DNA of 15,251 nucleotides from Deltaproteobacteria bacterium (GTDB lineage Bacteria; Desulfobacterota; DSM-4660; Desulfatiglandales; HGW-15): contig JAHECH010000027.1 of the NCBI GenBank assembly GCA_024641835.1, positions 1-15,251 on the forward strand, in the 5' to 3' direction. This document shows positions 7,669-14,677 of this stretch, one piece after another (within the stretch, counting starts at the first letter, position 1; each line of letters begins with the position of its first letter). The position numbers and the translations under genes are program-made. Under the pieces are notes generated by a model, which searched no databases, had not been told where the DNA came from, and saw only the letters and a list, made by a program, of their open reading frames with translations.

Positions 7669-8658
7669 ATGGATGGGATAAGGATTTTGGGGACAGGTTC
7701 TTATGTCCCGCCAAAGGTGCTTACCAACTCTGACCTTCAAAAGATGGGTCTGGATACAACGGATGAGTGGATTACCCAGCGGACGGGTGTGCGGGAGCGG
7801 AGGATCGCTGACCCGGATGTGAACACCTCTGATCTGGCCTATCATGCGACACTCAAAGCCCTCGACATGGCGGGAATGACTGCCAAAGATCTGGATCTCA
7901 TCATCATCGCCACCATCACCCCCGACACCTGCTGTCCTGCTGCGGCAAACTGGCTACAGGCAAAGCTGGATGTCCCTCAGGCCGTAACCTTTGATGTGAC
8001 GGCAGCATGCTCAGGGTTCATTTTTGGGCTCAATGTGGCAACCCAGTACCTTCTGACGGGTTTTTCGAAAAACGCGCTCGTCGTTGGGGCCGAAATCATC
8101 TCCCGCACTCTGAACTGGAAAGACAGAAGGACCTGCATCTTGTGGGGTGACGGCGCCGGCGCCGTCATCCTGACCAAGGGAAAGGGGGGGCATCGGATCC
8201 TATCTACTCATATCCACACGGATGGGGCGAACGGGCAGGATCTCTTGCTGCCGGGAGGTGGATCCAGAACCACACCCATTTCGCATGAGAGCGTGGACAA
8301 AGGCCTTCACACTCTCAATCTGATCGAAGCGAACATGAGCTTCAAAGTGGCGGTGAGGCATTTTGTTGGCTCCATTAAAGAAGCTGTTGAATATAATCAC
8401 GTTGCTGTTGGAGATATTGACTGGTTCATTCCCCACCAGGCGAATCTAAGGATGTTCCAGTCCATGGCCAAGTCGCTCAAAGTCCCCATGGAGAAGTTCT
8501 ATGTGACTCTCCACAAATATGGAAACATCTCATCCGCATCCTGTGCCATTGCCTTTGACGAAGCTGTGAGGGATGGAAGCATTAAGAAGGATCATCTTGT
8601 GTGCCTGCCGGTATTCGGTGGCGGCCTCACCTGGGGAAGCGCGCTCGTCAGCTGGTAA
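7669..8658 (+). CDS. fabH: 3-oxoacyl-[acyl-carrier-protein] synthase III (KAS III)
   Basis: This cytosolic thiolase-fold enzyme condenses a short acyl-CoA with malonyl-ACP to begin fatty-acid synthesis. At 329 residues it has the usual length. The catalytic triad is intact: Cys114 in TAACSGF, His256 in IPHQANLR and Asn286 in KYGNISSASCA. WITQRTGVRERR (35-46), GDGAGAVIL (160-168) and the terminal FGGGLTWGSALV are family signatures. The start gives the standard N-terminal strand (IRILGTGSYVP). The AGGAG at 7646-7650 lies 18 nt upstream, too far to serve, so translation may depend on coupling to ppsA, 10 bp before. No other fab genes are adjacent, so it could serve a specialised acyl starter, but sequence alone points to ordinary FabH. 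It converges on dsbD. Confidence 0.95.
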   Translation: MDGIRILGTGSYVPPKVLTNSDLQKMGLDTTDEWITQRTGVRERRIADPDVNTSDLAYHATLKALDMAGMTAKDLDLIIIATITPDTCCPAAANWLQAKLDVPQAVTFDVTAACSGFIFGLNVATQYLLTGFSKNALVVGAEIISRTLNWKDRRTCILWGDGAGAVILTKGKGGHRILSTHIHTDGANGQDLLLPGGGSRTTPISHESVDKGLHTLNLIEANMSFKVAVRHFVGSIKEAVEYNHVAVGDIDWFIPHQANLRMFQSMAKSLKVPMEKFYVTLHKYGNISSASCAIAFDEAVRDGSIKKDHLVCLPVFGGGLTWGSALVSW

Positions 8659-8765
8659 TTTACCCCGCACCAATGCCCCGCCTCTGATTGCTCAGATCTC
8701 ATCTGCCAGCCAGGCATGATTATCGTGACGCAGGGCATGTTTGTTTTTGACATTCTTCCATGATA

Positions 8766-10565
8766 CTAGAGCAGAGCCTTCATTTTTTCAAGAAACTCAG
8801 ATTTGTCCACCAAGGATTCGATCCTCAAGCTTTTCTCTTCAACGCCCTCCTTATTGATAAAGATAATGGTAGGCACTCCTTTGACGCCATAGCGTTCCAG
8901 GATTTCCTTTTGACGCGGGTGGGGGACGGTGAGATCAACGCGCACGGTTAGGAAATGGCGACTTAGCTTCACGACCTCTGGGTCTCTGAAAACATTCCGG
9001 TCCAGGATCTCACATGGCTCACACCACTTGGCGGTGAAATCCAGGATCACCGGCTTTTTTCCCTCGGCAGCACCAGTGATGAGACCATCCTTATAGGGTA
9101 ACCATTCTATACCCTTCTCCACCAGGCCCGCCGTCCAAAAATAGAAGATAGAGCCGCCGATCAAGGCAACGCCCAGGGCCTTCTTGAAAAACGAAAAACG
9201 GTGGAGAGAGGTGCCGGTTCGATCAAGCCATCCCAGATGGATGCCCGCAGCACACACCACGGCAGCCATGAGCCCCGTTTCTATCACATAATCATAGATT
9301 AAGGGTTTTGCAAAATACGCAGCCATGAAGAGCAGGACCCAGCCCATGAACTTTCGCACCCATAACATCCAATCCCCAGAGGCGGGCAGCCGAGCCAGGG
9401 CACCGGAAAAAAAGGCGAGCACAGCGAGGGGCAGCCCAAGCCCGATGCTGAGCACAAAAAAACTGATGAATCCCAGGAAGGGATCCCCTTTTTGTGCCAC
9501 ATACGTGAGAAGGCCAACAATAAAGGGGCCGAGGCAAGGAGCAGCAATAATGCCCAGGGTCAATCCCATGAAGAACGTCCCCAGGTACCCTCCGAAGCTT
9601 TTTGACACAAGGCGGGTGAGCCCCGCAGGTAGACGGAATTCCCATAAGCCAAAAGACGAAAGAGCCAGAGCAATGAACAAGCAAACCAAGAAGACGATAA
9701 CCCATGGATTCTGCAGGAAAGAGCCAACCATGCGGCCCGACAGGGCTGCCCACACCCCGAGAGCCGAATTGGTGATCGCCAAGCCAAGAATGTAAAGGAA
9801 GCAGTTGATCAGCGTGTAAATGGAGGCCTTTTTTCTTCCCTGGGAAAAATAGGAGACCGTGATCGGGATCAGCGGATAGACGCAGGGAGATAAGCTCAGG
9901 GCGAGGCCTCCAACGAAAAAACCGAGCAGGGTTAGCCAGAAGCCAGTTCCCAGCTTGCTACCCTTATCCTTCTTGCCATAGACGATGGCTCGCTCGGAAG
10001 CCTGGAATAGGTCTTGATTCATAAGGGTGGCGCCGGTCCCCGGGGGGACGATCTTCAGAGGAATAGAAAAGCTCACGTTCTCAGGGGGAAGGCAGGAGAT
10101 GGTGGAACACGCTTGGTAGGAGAGTTTCCCTTCCATGACCTGCCCTCCCATGGCCGCATCCTTTGCCACCCTCAGGGTGGCTCTTACGAGGATCTGTCCG
10201 GAAAAGACGGGCGTGGGTCTATCCGCATAATCAAATCTCTTGCTTTCTGCGGGGGGAAACTGGATTCCCACAATTTTGAGACGGGGCTTTTCTCGAACGG
10301 TGAGGGTCGTAGGAATCAGCTCAGGTTCTGTTTTAGTGCCGTGGATATACCATGGTTTGGCAATGACGAGGCGGAAAAGAAGCGGATAATCCTTGCCTGT
10401 CTCGTACTGGTCCTGGGAGTGAATGACTTCTACCTGGACCGTGGACGCCCAGGCAGGAAAGGGCGGGAAGATGAAAAGAAAGAGCGTAAGGAGAGGGATA
10501 AAGAGAAAGCGTCTTTTGCATCCATCAAGGTAACTGAGGCAATCTCCTCTTTGCCCACGAACCAT
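8766..10565 (-). CDS. dsbD: Thiol:disulfide interchange protein DsbD
   Basis: This inner-membrane protein carries electrons from cytosolic thioredoxin to periplasmic thiol proteins (disulfide isomerases, cytochrome c maturation). All three modules are present in 599 residues. After a signal peptide (about 17-40, basic then hydrophobic, cleavage near AWA) comes the periplasmic alpha domain with Cys153 and Cys158 (YQACSTISCLPP). The membrane domain, about 208-480 with roughly eight helices, has Cys228 in LSLSPCVYP and Cys344 in AAPCLGPF. The C-terminal thioredoxin-like domain has Cys515 and Cys518 (KWCEPC) and the cis-proline motif GVPT. All six redox cysteines are conserved, so it should be functional. 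The ATG at 10563-10565 has only a weak AGGG ribosome site. The gene is single, transcribed leftward from the promoter at 10614-10642, and converges on fabH. Confidence 0.94.
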   Translation of the reverse strand: MVRGQRGDCLSYLDGCKRRFLFIPLLTLFLFIFPPFPAWASTVQVEVIHSQDQYETGKDYPLLFRLVIAKPWYIHGTKTEPELIPTTLTVREKPRLKIVGIQFPPAESKRFDYADRPTPVFSGQILVRATLRVAKDAAMGGQVMEGKLSYQACSTISCLPPENVSFSIPLKIVPPGTGATLMNQDLFQASERAIVYGKKDKGSKLGTGFWLTLLGFFVGGLALSLSPCVYPLIPITVSYFSQGRKKASIYTLINCFLYILGLAITNSALGVWAALSGRMVGSFLQNPWVIVFLVCLFIALALSSFGLWEFRLPAGLTRLVSKSFGGYLGTFFMGLTLGIIAAPCLGPFIVGLLTYVAQKGDPFLGFISFFVLSIGLGLPLAVLAFFSGALARLPASGDWMLWVRKFMGWVLLFMAAYFAKPLIYDYVIETGLMAAVVCAAGIHLGWLDRTGTSLHRFSFFKKALGVALIGGSIFYFWTAGLVEKGIEWLPYKDGLITGAAEGKKPVILDFTAKWCEPCEILDRNVFRDPEVVKLSRHFLTVRVDLTVPHPRQKEILERYGVKGVPTIIFINKEGVEEKSLRIESLVDKSEFLEKMKALL

Positions 10566-10613
10566 CGGGTACCCTTTTCCTGCCCCCCATTTCCTGAGGG
10601 GTTATTAAAAACA

Positions 10614-10642
10614 CTTATACCCATTCTTTTCTGGGATGTCCA
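10614..10642 (-). promoter_or_regulatory. Sigma70-type promoter of dsbD
   Basis: On the minus strand, TGGACA (10637-10642) and TATAAG (10614-10619) are separated by 17 bp. Each hexamer matches consensus at five of six positions. The predicted transcription start near 10607 gives a leader of about 40 nt to dsbD. Confidence 0.65.
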
Positions 10643-10676
10643 GGGCCAAAAAAAAAGGCTTTTCCGGATGCCATTC

Positions 10677-10706
10677 AGAAGGGAATGCCCTTTAGAAGGG
10701 AATGCC
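10677..10706 (+). repeat. Tandem direct repeat, 13-bp unit, 17-bp period
   Basis: AGAAGGGAATGCC occurs at 10677-10689 and again at 10694-10706. The first copy also forms a small hairpin (AAGGG-AATG-CCCTT, 10679-10692). It lies between the two divergent promoters, about 30 bp upstream of the rightward -35 box, so it could be a paired activator or repressor site. Confidence 0.6.
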
Positions 10707-10734
10707 GCATCAGGCAGAATGACGAGAAAATCTC

Positions 10735-10762
10735 TTGACAAGAGGCATGACTACTTTATAAT
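10735..10762 (+). promoter_or_regulatory. Perfect-consensus sigma70 promoter
   Basis: TTGACA (10735-10740) and TATAAT (10757-10762) are both exact consensus hexamers with a 16-bp spacer. Transcription should start near 10768-10770, at a perfect 10-bp palindrome TGTAGCTACA (10768-10777) that could be an operator. The nearest downstream gene is the DUF2080 protein. Confidence 0.8.
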
Positions 10763-10972
10763 CACAGTGTAGCTACAGCTATAGTCTAGTTATCATCCAA
10801 AGGTAACTAACGACTGGTCGTAATAAAGGGGTGAACAAATCACTCCGACAACCTCTTTTCCCTTGGAATACTCATCCCTTTAACCTCATCCGATGGGTGC
10901 ATTGGGTACGCGGGGTGATTCCATGAGAGGGTTTTCGTTCTCCAGGTCTTGTGGTTGCGGCTCGCTCCAGCC

Positions 10973-11278
10973 ATGGTTGAGGTACGGGTAAAGGTTATGG
11001 AAAAGGGGCGACAGGAATCCAGCAAAAGAGGTTCAACCCAGCAGAGAACCGGGCAATGGCGGACCATCATGAGGGATACAGGAAACCGAAAGGAGCAGCG
11101 GGCACAAGAGAAGCCATTCTTCCAGGAAGAATTAAGGCTTCTCCGGCCGAAGGTGAAGTTCGAAGTTTACGGCGAAGAGATGCTTGAAAAGGAAGTGAAG
11201 TACAGCGGAAACAGTGGGAGAGTCTACCTCCCACCTGAATGGGTTGGGAAACACATCAAGGTGATACGAACCAACTAA
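10973..11278 (+). CDS. DUF2080-family transposon-encoded AbrB-like small protein
   Basis: The C-terminal half (KFEVYGEEMLEKEV, then GNSGRVYLPPEWVGKHIKVI) matches the pattern of DUF2080 'putative transposon-encoded' proteins, which resemble the AbrB/SpoVT swapped-hairpin DNA-binding fold. The family usually has about 60-70 residues. The start is uncertain. The ATG at 10973 gives 101 residues with a basic Gln/Arg-rich N-terminal part, and the ATGs at 10997 and 11069 are alternatives. The ATG at 11069 would give 69 residues, close to family length, with GGCGGA just upstream. None has a strong ribosome site. A perfect promoter lies about 200 bp upstream. No transposase is present nearby. This suggests a relic of a mobile element, or a domesticated DNA-binding protein. 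Family assignment is by motif memory. Confidence 0.65.
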   Translation: MVEVRVKVMEKGRQESSKRGSTQQRTGQWRTIMRDTGNRKEQRAQEKPFFQEELRLLRPKVKFEVYGEEMLEKEVKYSGNSGRVYLPPEWVGKHIKVIRTN

Positions 11279-11283
11279 AAGAG

Positions 11284-11384
11284 AGGAGGAGAAAAAGATC
11301 TTCAAGCGATTAAGGAAATCGAAGGTAGAAACAAAATCGATGATAATAGCCGGAATGATAAAATTTCCACCCCCTTCACTTTAG
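11284..11384 (+). pseudogene. Orphaned Shine-Dalgarno and truncated reading frame after the DUF2080 gene
   Basis: AGGAGGAG at 11284-11291, six bases after the DUF2080 stop codon, is the strongest ribosome site in this part of the window. The codon at the right distance is ATC (11298-11300), not a start. The frame from there runs 28 basic codons to TAG at 11382-11384, meeting the bamB stop on the other strand. In mobile-element operons a transposase often follows, so this may be the decayed or truncated start of one. Its product is unidentifiable. Confidence 0.3.
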
Positions 11385-13339
11385 TTCTTCTCTTTTTCCG
11401 CCGAAGTCTCTTTGGAGGGAGTGCCTTCGTTGTCTGTCAAGATGCCTCTCTGTTCGAAGTCTTCGCTAACGTAATGCAAGCCCAGTTTGTCCAACGTCTC
11501 TTTGGTAGGAATACCTTCATTATTCCACCCCTTGAATTCATAATACGCGTCAAGCAGCTTGGTTTCCATCTCAGGGTCTCGTATCTTCCAATGGTCTTCA
11601 GGAGGCTTCTCATCCTTTCTCCTCAAGCCTCTCCTTACATTAAGGGCTCTCACCAGATTTCGGTTCCTTCTCCCTATTCTCCATAGTCCGGCTTCATCAA
11701 GCTCCATCCCGGTCGCGAGCGAGATTAAATGTGGTATATTATGCGTGTGATACGGAGTCCTCCCGCCAAACTGGCCTCTGAATGATGACAAAAATCCGCA
11801 GAGCCCGATGGCGTCATCGATGTAATGCATCATCTCGTTCCAATCACAAATGGCGCAGGATGCTTCGATAGGCAGGTCGTTACGTTTTTCCCATTCCAAA
11901 AAATATTGTTTAAACTTTTCATTGGGGACTGCGACCCAATCTCTTACAAACTTTTCTCTCTGCTCCATAGTAGGAAGGGGGTCCTGGGGGTAGGACCCTT
12001 CAATTTGGGTGATACTCATCTTCTCACCAGTGGCTATCATAAGGAAGTAAGGGGGATTCACCTTTCCCAGCTTGATGGTCACCTGCTCAAATTTCTTTAT
12101 GGTATTATGATCATATGCTTCTGCGCCCTTACCAATCTGACGGGCTGCCCAATAGACGCCATTGGCTAAAACATCTCCAATCCCTTCCCGCCGAACAATT
12201 TTTTCAACGAGCCAGAAAAATCTTCCCCTGACGTCGGACGGCATTCCCTTCATGTCCTGGTCAGTTAAAATACCGGCTTCGTAAAGCTCAAGGGCGAAAG
12301 CTAGAACTTGCGGCGTTGCGAATCCGTCCAGTCCGTACTCCTGAGTAACGCTAAGGATGTCATAATTAAAGTCCAGCTCTAAATGGGCCGCCATCAAATA
12401 GGTAAGTTTGCTGAAGCATTTTAAGAAATATCTTTGCCGTCCCGGGTAGGAAATCACTGCATGGCAATTCTTCGGACAGTTATAGCAACTTATTTCTCGA
12501 TCCCGCACGGTTCGAGTCAACGCGCCCCACTTCTCTTCAAGTTGTTTGTTCCAATAACCTTTTTTCCGCACACGCGCGTTGCCCCAGGCGAAATTGTCGA
12601 CGTGGAAAGTTTCATTATCCTCATGCGCCATAGGATCTCCACATTTCGGGTTCTCATAAATTTCCTTCCTCAGGCCGAGGCATAACTCAAAAAGTTCAGC
12701 CGGTCGGGCAATATGGATGTCCTTTGTTCCACGAACAGCTATCGCCTTTAACCTTTTATCTCCCATGATCACGCCTACCCCTCGAGAGGCGCTGGAGTTA
12801 CCGTGATCGATGGTAGCCATATAGACCCTGTTTTCACCGGCCAGGCCGATAGCGGCCACCTGGGCTTTGGGTTCCTTCAACTCCTGTCGAATAAGCGCTG
12901 CAGTTTCTTGACAGCCTTTCCCCTGGAGATGGCTGGCATCACGTATTTCTACTTTGTCATTGTGTATCCACAAATAAACCAGGCTGGGGGACTTGCCGCG
13001 AATGACTATTTTGTCGTAACCGGCATGTTTCAGTTCCGGTCCAAAAAATCCTCCAAATAATGAATGTGAATATAAGTTTGTCTGGGGAGAAAAGGAATTC
13101 ACAATGGTACGATTGGCACCGGGAACAGGTGTGCCATTTAAAAGACCGGCGCTGAATATGAGTAGATTATCGGGAGAAAAGGGTTCAACTTCAGGAGGAA
13201 CCCTATCCCATTGTATCTTCGCAGCAGTACCCTGACCCCCCAGATGAAGTTCGGTTAATCTTGGGTCTGTTTGTACCCTCTCAATGCTTCCTCGGGATAG
13301 ATCAATTTGTAAATTAAACCCTGTCTCTGCGTATCTCAC
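11381..13339 (-). CDS. bamB: BamB-like tungsten-dependent aldehyde:ferredoxin oxidoreductase-family subunit (class II benzoyl-CoA reductase type)
   Basis: The 652-residue cytosolic protein has almost the length of Geobacter metallireducens BamB (about 653) and shares its N-terminal signature (MRYAETGFNL, DLSRG, TDP, LHLGG). BamB is the W-pyranopterin subunit of class II benzoyl-CoA reductase, which catalyses ring reduction of benzoyl-CoA to the 1,5-diene. The pterin-binding N-terminal domain is about 1-210. The [4Fe-4S] cysteines are Cys285, Cys288 and Cys292 (CYNCPKNC), with Cys514 the likely fourth. Cys308 (LKCFSKLTY) aligns with the tungsten-ligand Cys322 and His246 with the active-site His260, both with the same offset of 14. 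The start is GTG at 13337-13339, with AAGGGG about 9 nt upstream. No bamC follows; the neighbour downstream is the DUF2080 gene. It may be a paralogue for another aromatic or alicyclic acyl-CoA. Confidence 0.88.
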   Translation of the reverse strand: MRYAETGFNLQIDLSRGSIERVQTDPRLTELHLGGQGTAAKIQWDRVPPEVEPFSPDNLLIFSAGLLNGTPVPGANRTIVNSFSPQTNLYSHSLFGGFFGPELKHAGYDKIVIRGKSPSLVYLWIHNDKVEIRDASHLQGKGCQETAALIRQELKEPKAQVAAIGLAGENRVYMATIDHGNSSASRGVGVIMGDKRLKAIAVRGTKDIHIARPAELFELCLGLRKEIYENPKCGDPMAHEDNETFHVDNFAWGNARVRKKGYWNKQLEEKWGALTRTVRDREISCYNCPKNCHAVISYPGRQRYFLKCFSKLTYLMAAHLELDFNYDILSVTQEYGLDGFATPQVLAFALELYEAGILTDQDMKGMPSDVRGRFFWLVEKIVRREGIGDVLANGVYWAARQIGKGAEAYDHNTIKKFEQVTIKLGKVNPPYFLMIATGEKMSITQIEGSYPQDPLPTMEQREKFVRDWVAVPNEKFKQYFLEWEKRNDLPIEASCAICDWNEMMHYIDDAIGLCGFLSSFRGQFGGRTPYHTHNIPHLISLATGMELDEAGLWRIGRRNRNLVRALNVRRGLRRKDEKPPEDHWKIRDPEMETKLLDAYYEFKGWNNEGIPTKETLDKLGLHYVSEDFEQRGILTDNEGTPSKETSAEKEKN

Positions 13340-13789
13340 TTTTTTTTACCCCTTACACTCAACTTGCGATATGGTCGTCCGCCCTGCCTTCAAAGCCGGA
13401 AAAACGCGGTCTTCCACTCCGACCGGTCTTTGCCACCGCGAAAAGCGTTCGTCCGTCTCAATCGACATGTCCCCAACATGATGGCTGCAACTAGCGCGTG
13501 ACACACAACGCCCTGGACAAGGCCCTCGGAAAGCTTTTTCTGAAGGGGATCCTCCACCGGGCGGGGGGGGTCTTGATCCTGTCTTTCCGCATCAGCTACG
13601 AACCGGTTCAGAAGCCGACCCGGGCCAAAATCCCTTTCATCCTGGCCTCCCCCGTCGGTTAAGAAATTTAAGTTTTGGTTCGTTTCGTTCGATTGATCTA
13701 AAAAGAAGGGGGAATCGACCGGAATGATAAGAAGTCCCTTTTTTGTGACCGGAGCATAAAACAATAAGAAGTCCCATTTAGGATTTCTC
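13340..13789. other. 450-bp gap between bamF-like and bamB-like genes
   Basis: The gap breaks the bam transcription unit. It contains G-rich runs near 13561-13570, the tandem repeat at 13717-13775 and no convincing gene. Two open frames (13390-13764 minus and 13498-13662 plus) lack recognisable domains and good ribosome sites. I found no obvious sigma70 promoter for bamB on the minus strand, nor a terminator after bamF. It may be a scar where other bam genes or an insertion were lost. Confidence 0.5.
13717..13775 (+). repeat. Imperfect tandem repeat next to the bamF stop
   Basis: Two units begin with GACCGGA (13717-13723 and 13747-13753) and end with ATAAGAAGTCCC (13727-13738 and 13764-13775). 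The interior differs by a 7-bp length change. The close proximity makes chance unlikely. No known insertion-sequence end could be recognised. Confidence 0.55.
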
Positions 13790-14626
13790 TCATTTTTCTT
13801 TACTCTTTCTGACGATAGTTCTTGCTTCTTCAGGAATAGGAGGCGGAACAGGCTCGCCCGAAGTCTTTGTCACCGCACCAAACCGGGGGGGGCAAGCTTC
13901 AAAGCAGGTTCCGCATTTGATGCATTTCTCTTGGTCAATGACATGAATCCGGTTCTTGCCACCTTCAATCGCCTCGACAGGGCATTTCTTAAAGCAAATC
14001 ATGCAGGCCTGGCACTTGTCCGGATCGATATAGTACGAAGGCATTTCACGAAACAGCCTGTCTATTTCCTCTTTCGTGAAGAGTCCGTCGTATTCTTCCG
14101 GAGACTCAAGTCGGGAGGCCAGTTTCTCCTGGTTCGCCAACTTGAAGTACGGGACCAGCCTCGACATTTCTGCAAGTCTGGACTTCATTTCATGTCGGTC
14201 GATTCCTTCGCCTTGGCCCAGCGGCCCCAGTTCTTTCACCTTCTTGACGAAACCATTAACGCCTTCGACAAAAAGGTTGGCTTCAGCGCCGGACATAAAT
14301 TCGAGGCTCAACCTTTCAGGGTTCAGCCCGATGTGTTCCATGATTTTTTTCAACAGAAGCACCATGTTCAGGGCGTGGTAATTTCCGTGAGTCACATAAT
14401 TGCATTCATTCAAGCGGCAGCCGCCGATAAATACCCCATCCATTCCGTTTGAGAAGGCTCTGAGGACGAAGGCCATGTCGACTCTGCCGGAACACATGAC
14501 GCGGATCAGCCTCATTTCAGTCGTATATTGAAGTCTGGAAACTCCAGCCAGGTCAGCAGCCCCGTATGCTCACCAGTGGCATACAAACCCTAATACTCTT
14601 GGCTTAAATTCGGGTCCTGCACTCAT
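13790..14626 (-). CDS. bamF: Selenocysteine-containing MvhD/FlpD-type electron transfer protein with two [4Fe-4S] clusters (BamF-like)
   Basis: Read with UGA as selenocysteine, the gene encodes 278 residues. The N-terminal MvhD/FlpD domain (about 9-140) begins FVCHWUAYGAADLAGVSRLQ, with Cys16 and Sec19 forming the family's CxxC, and continues RLIRVMCSGRVD (Cys45) and GGCRLNEC (Cys70, Cys75). In MvhD these residues bind a [2Fe-2S] cluster linking hydrogenase or formate dehydrogenase to HdrA. The C-terminal ferredoxin domain holds two [4Fe-4S] motifs (Cys205/208/211/215 and 235/238/241/245). A start at the internal ATG (14515) would delete the first 37 residues and break the domain. ATG 14626 has AGAGGTGA at 14633-14640. 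The gene follows the HdrA-like gene by about 50 bp. In Geobacter the equivalent BamF is reported to contain selenocysteine. The protein should pass electrons between HdrA/BamE and partner subunits. Confidence 0.88.
14535..14572 (-). promoter_or_regulatory. Selenocysteine UGA codon and bacterial SECIS-like hairpin
   Basis: The in-frame TGA is 14570-14572. Starting 22 nt after it, CTGGA (14543-14547) pairs with TCCAG (14535-14539) around a GTT loop (14540-14542). G-C and G-U pairs below the stem extend it past one bulge. The loop opens with G and lies about 27 nt from the UGA, within the reported range for bacterial SECIS elements (roughly 16-37 nt, G in the first loop positions). Folding was done by eye. 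Confidence 0.75.
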
Positions 14627-14632
14627 TCGTTT

Positions 14633-14640
14633 TCACCTCT
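14633..14640 (-). promoter_or_regulatory. Ribosome binding site of the selenoprotein gene
   Basis: AGAGGTGA on the minus strand sits 6 nt before the ATG at 14624-14626. The internal ATG at 14515 has no comparable site, which supports the longer selenoprotein reading. Confidence 0.8.
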
Positions 14641-14677
14641 TTTGCCAGTGATCCAGGCTTTGTTCAGTCGTCTGTTT

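Larger units (their letters stand above)
10566..10972. other. Divergent intergenic region with two promoters and repeats
   Basis: About 400 bp separate dsbD (leftward) and the DUF2080 gene (rightward). The region holds a leftward promoter (10614-10642), a nine-A run (10648-10656), two copies of a 13-bp repeat (10677-10706), a perfect-consensus rightward promoter (10735-10762) and small palindromes at 10768-10777 and 10810-10821. I see no convincing ORF between 10770 and 10972, so the rightward transcript would have a leader of about 200 nt or encode an unrecognised short RNA. Confidence 0.6.

Noticed and set aside
8682..8696. Hairpin TCTGA-TTGC-TCAGA between fabH and dsbD
   Set aside because: No T-run follows on either strand, so it is not a convincing terminator.
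13498..13662. A 54-codon plus-strand ORF with GTG start in the same gap
   Set aside because: There is no ribosome site and no similarity I recognise; it could be a gene fragment but cannot be supported.
11350..13730. The 12-mer CCGGAATGATAA present on both sides of bamB (11350-11361 and 13719-13730)
   Set aside because: Several identical 12-mers are expected by chance in a 15-kb window, so this alone does not mark element ends.
13390..13764. A 124-codon minus-strand ORF between bamF and bamB
   Set aside because: It starts inside the tandem repeat, has no ribosome site and shows no recognisable domain; likely a chance ORF.
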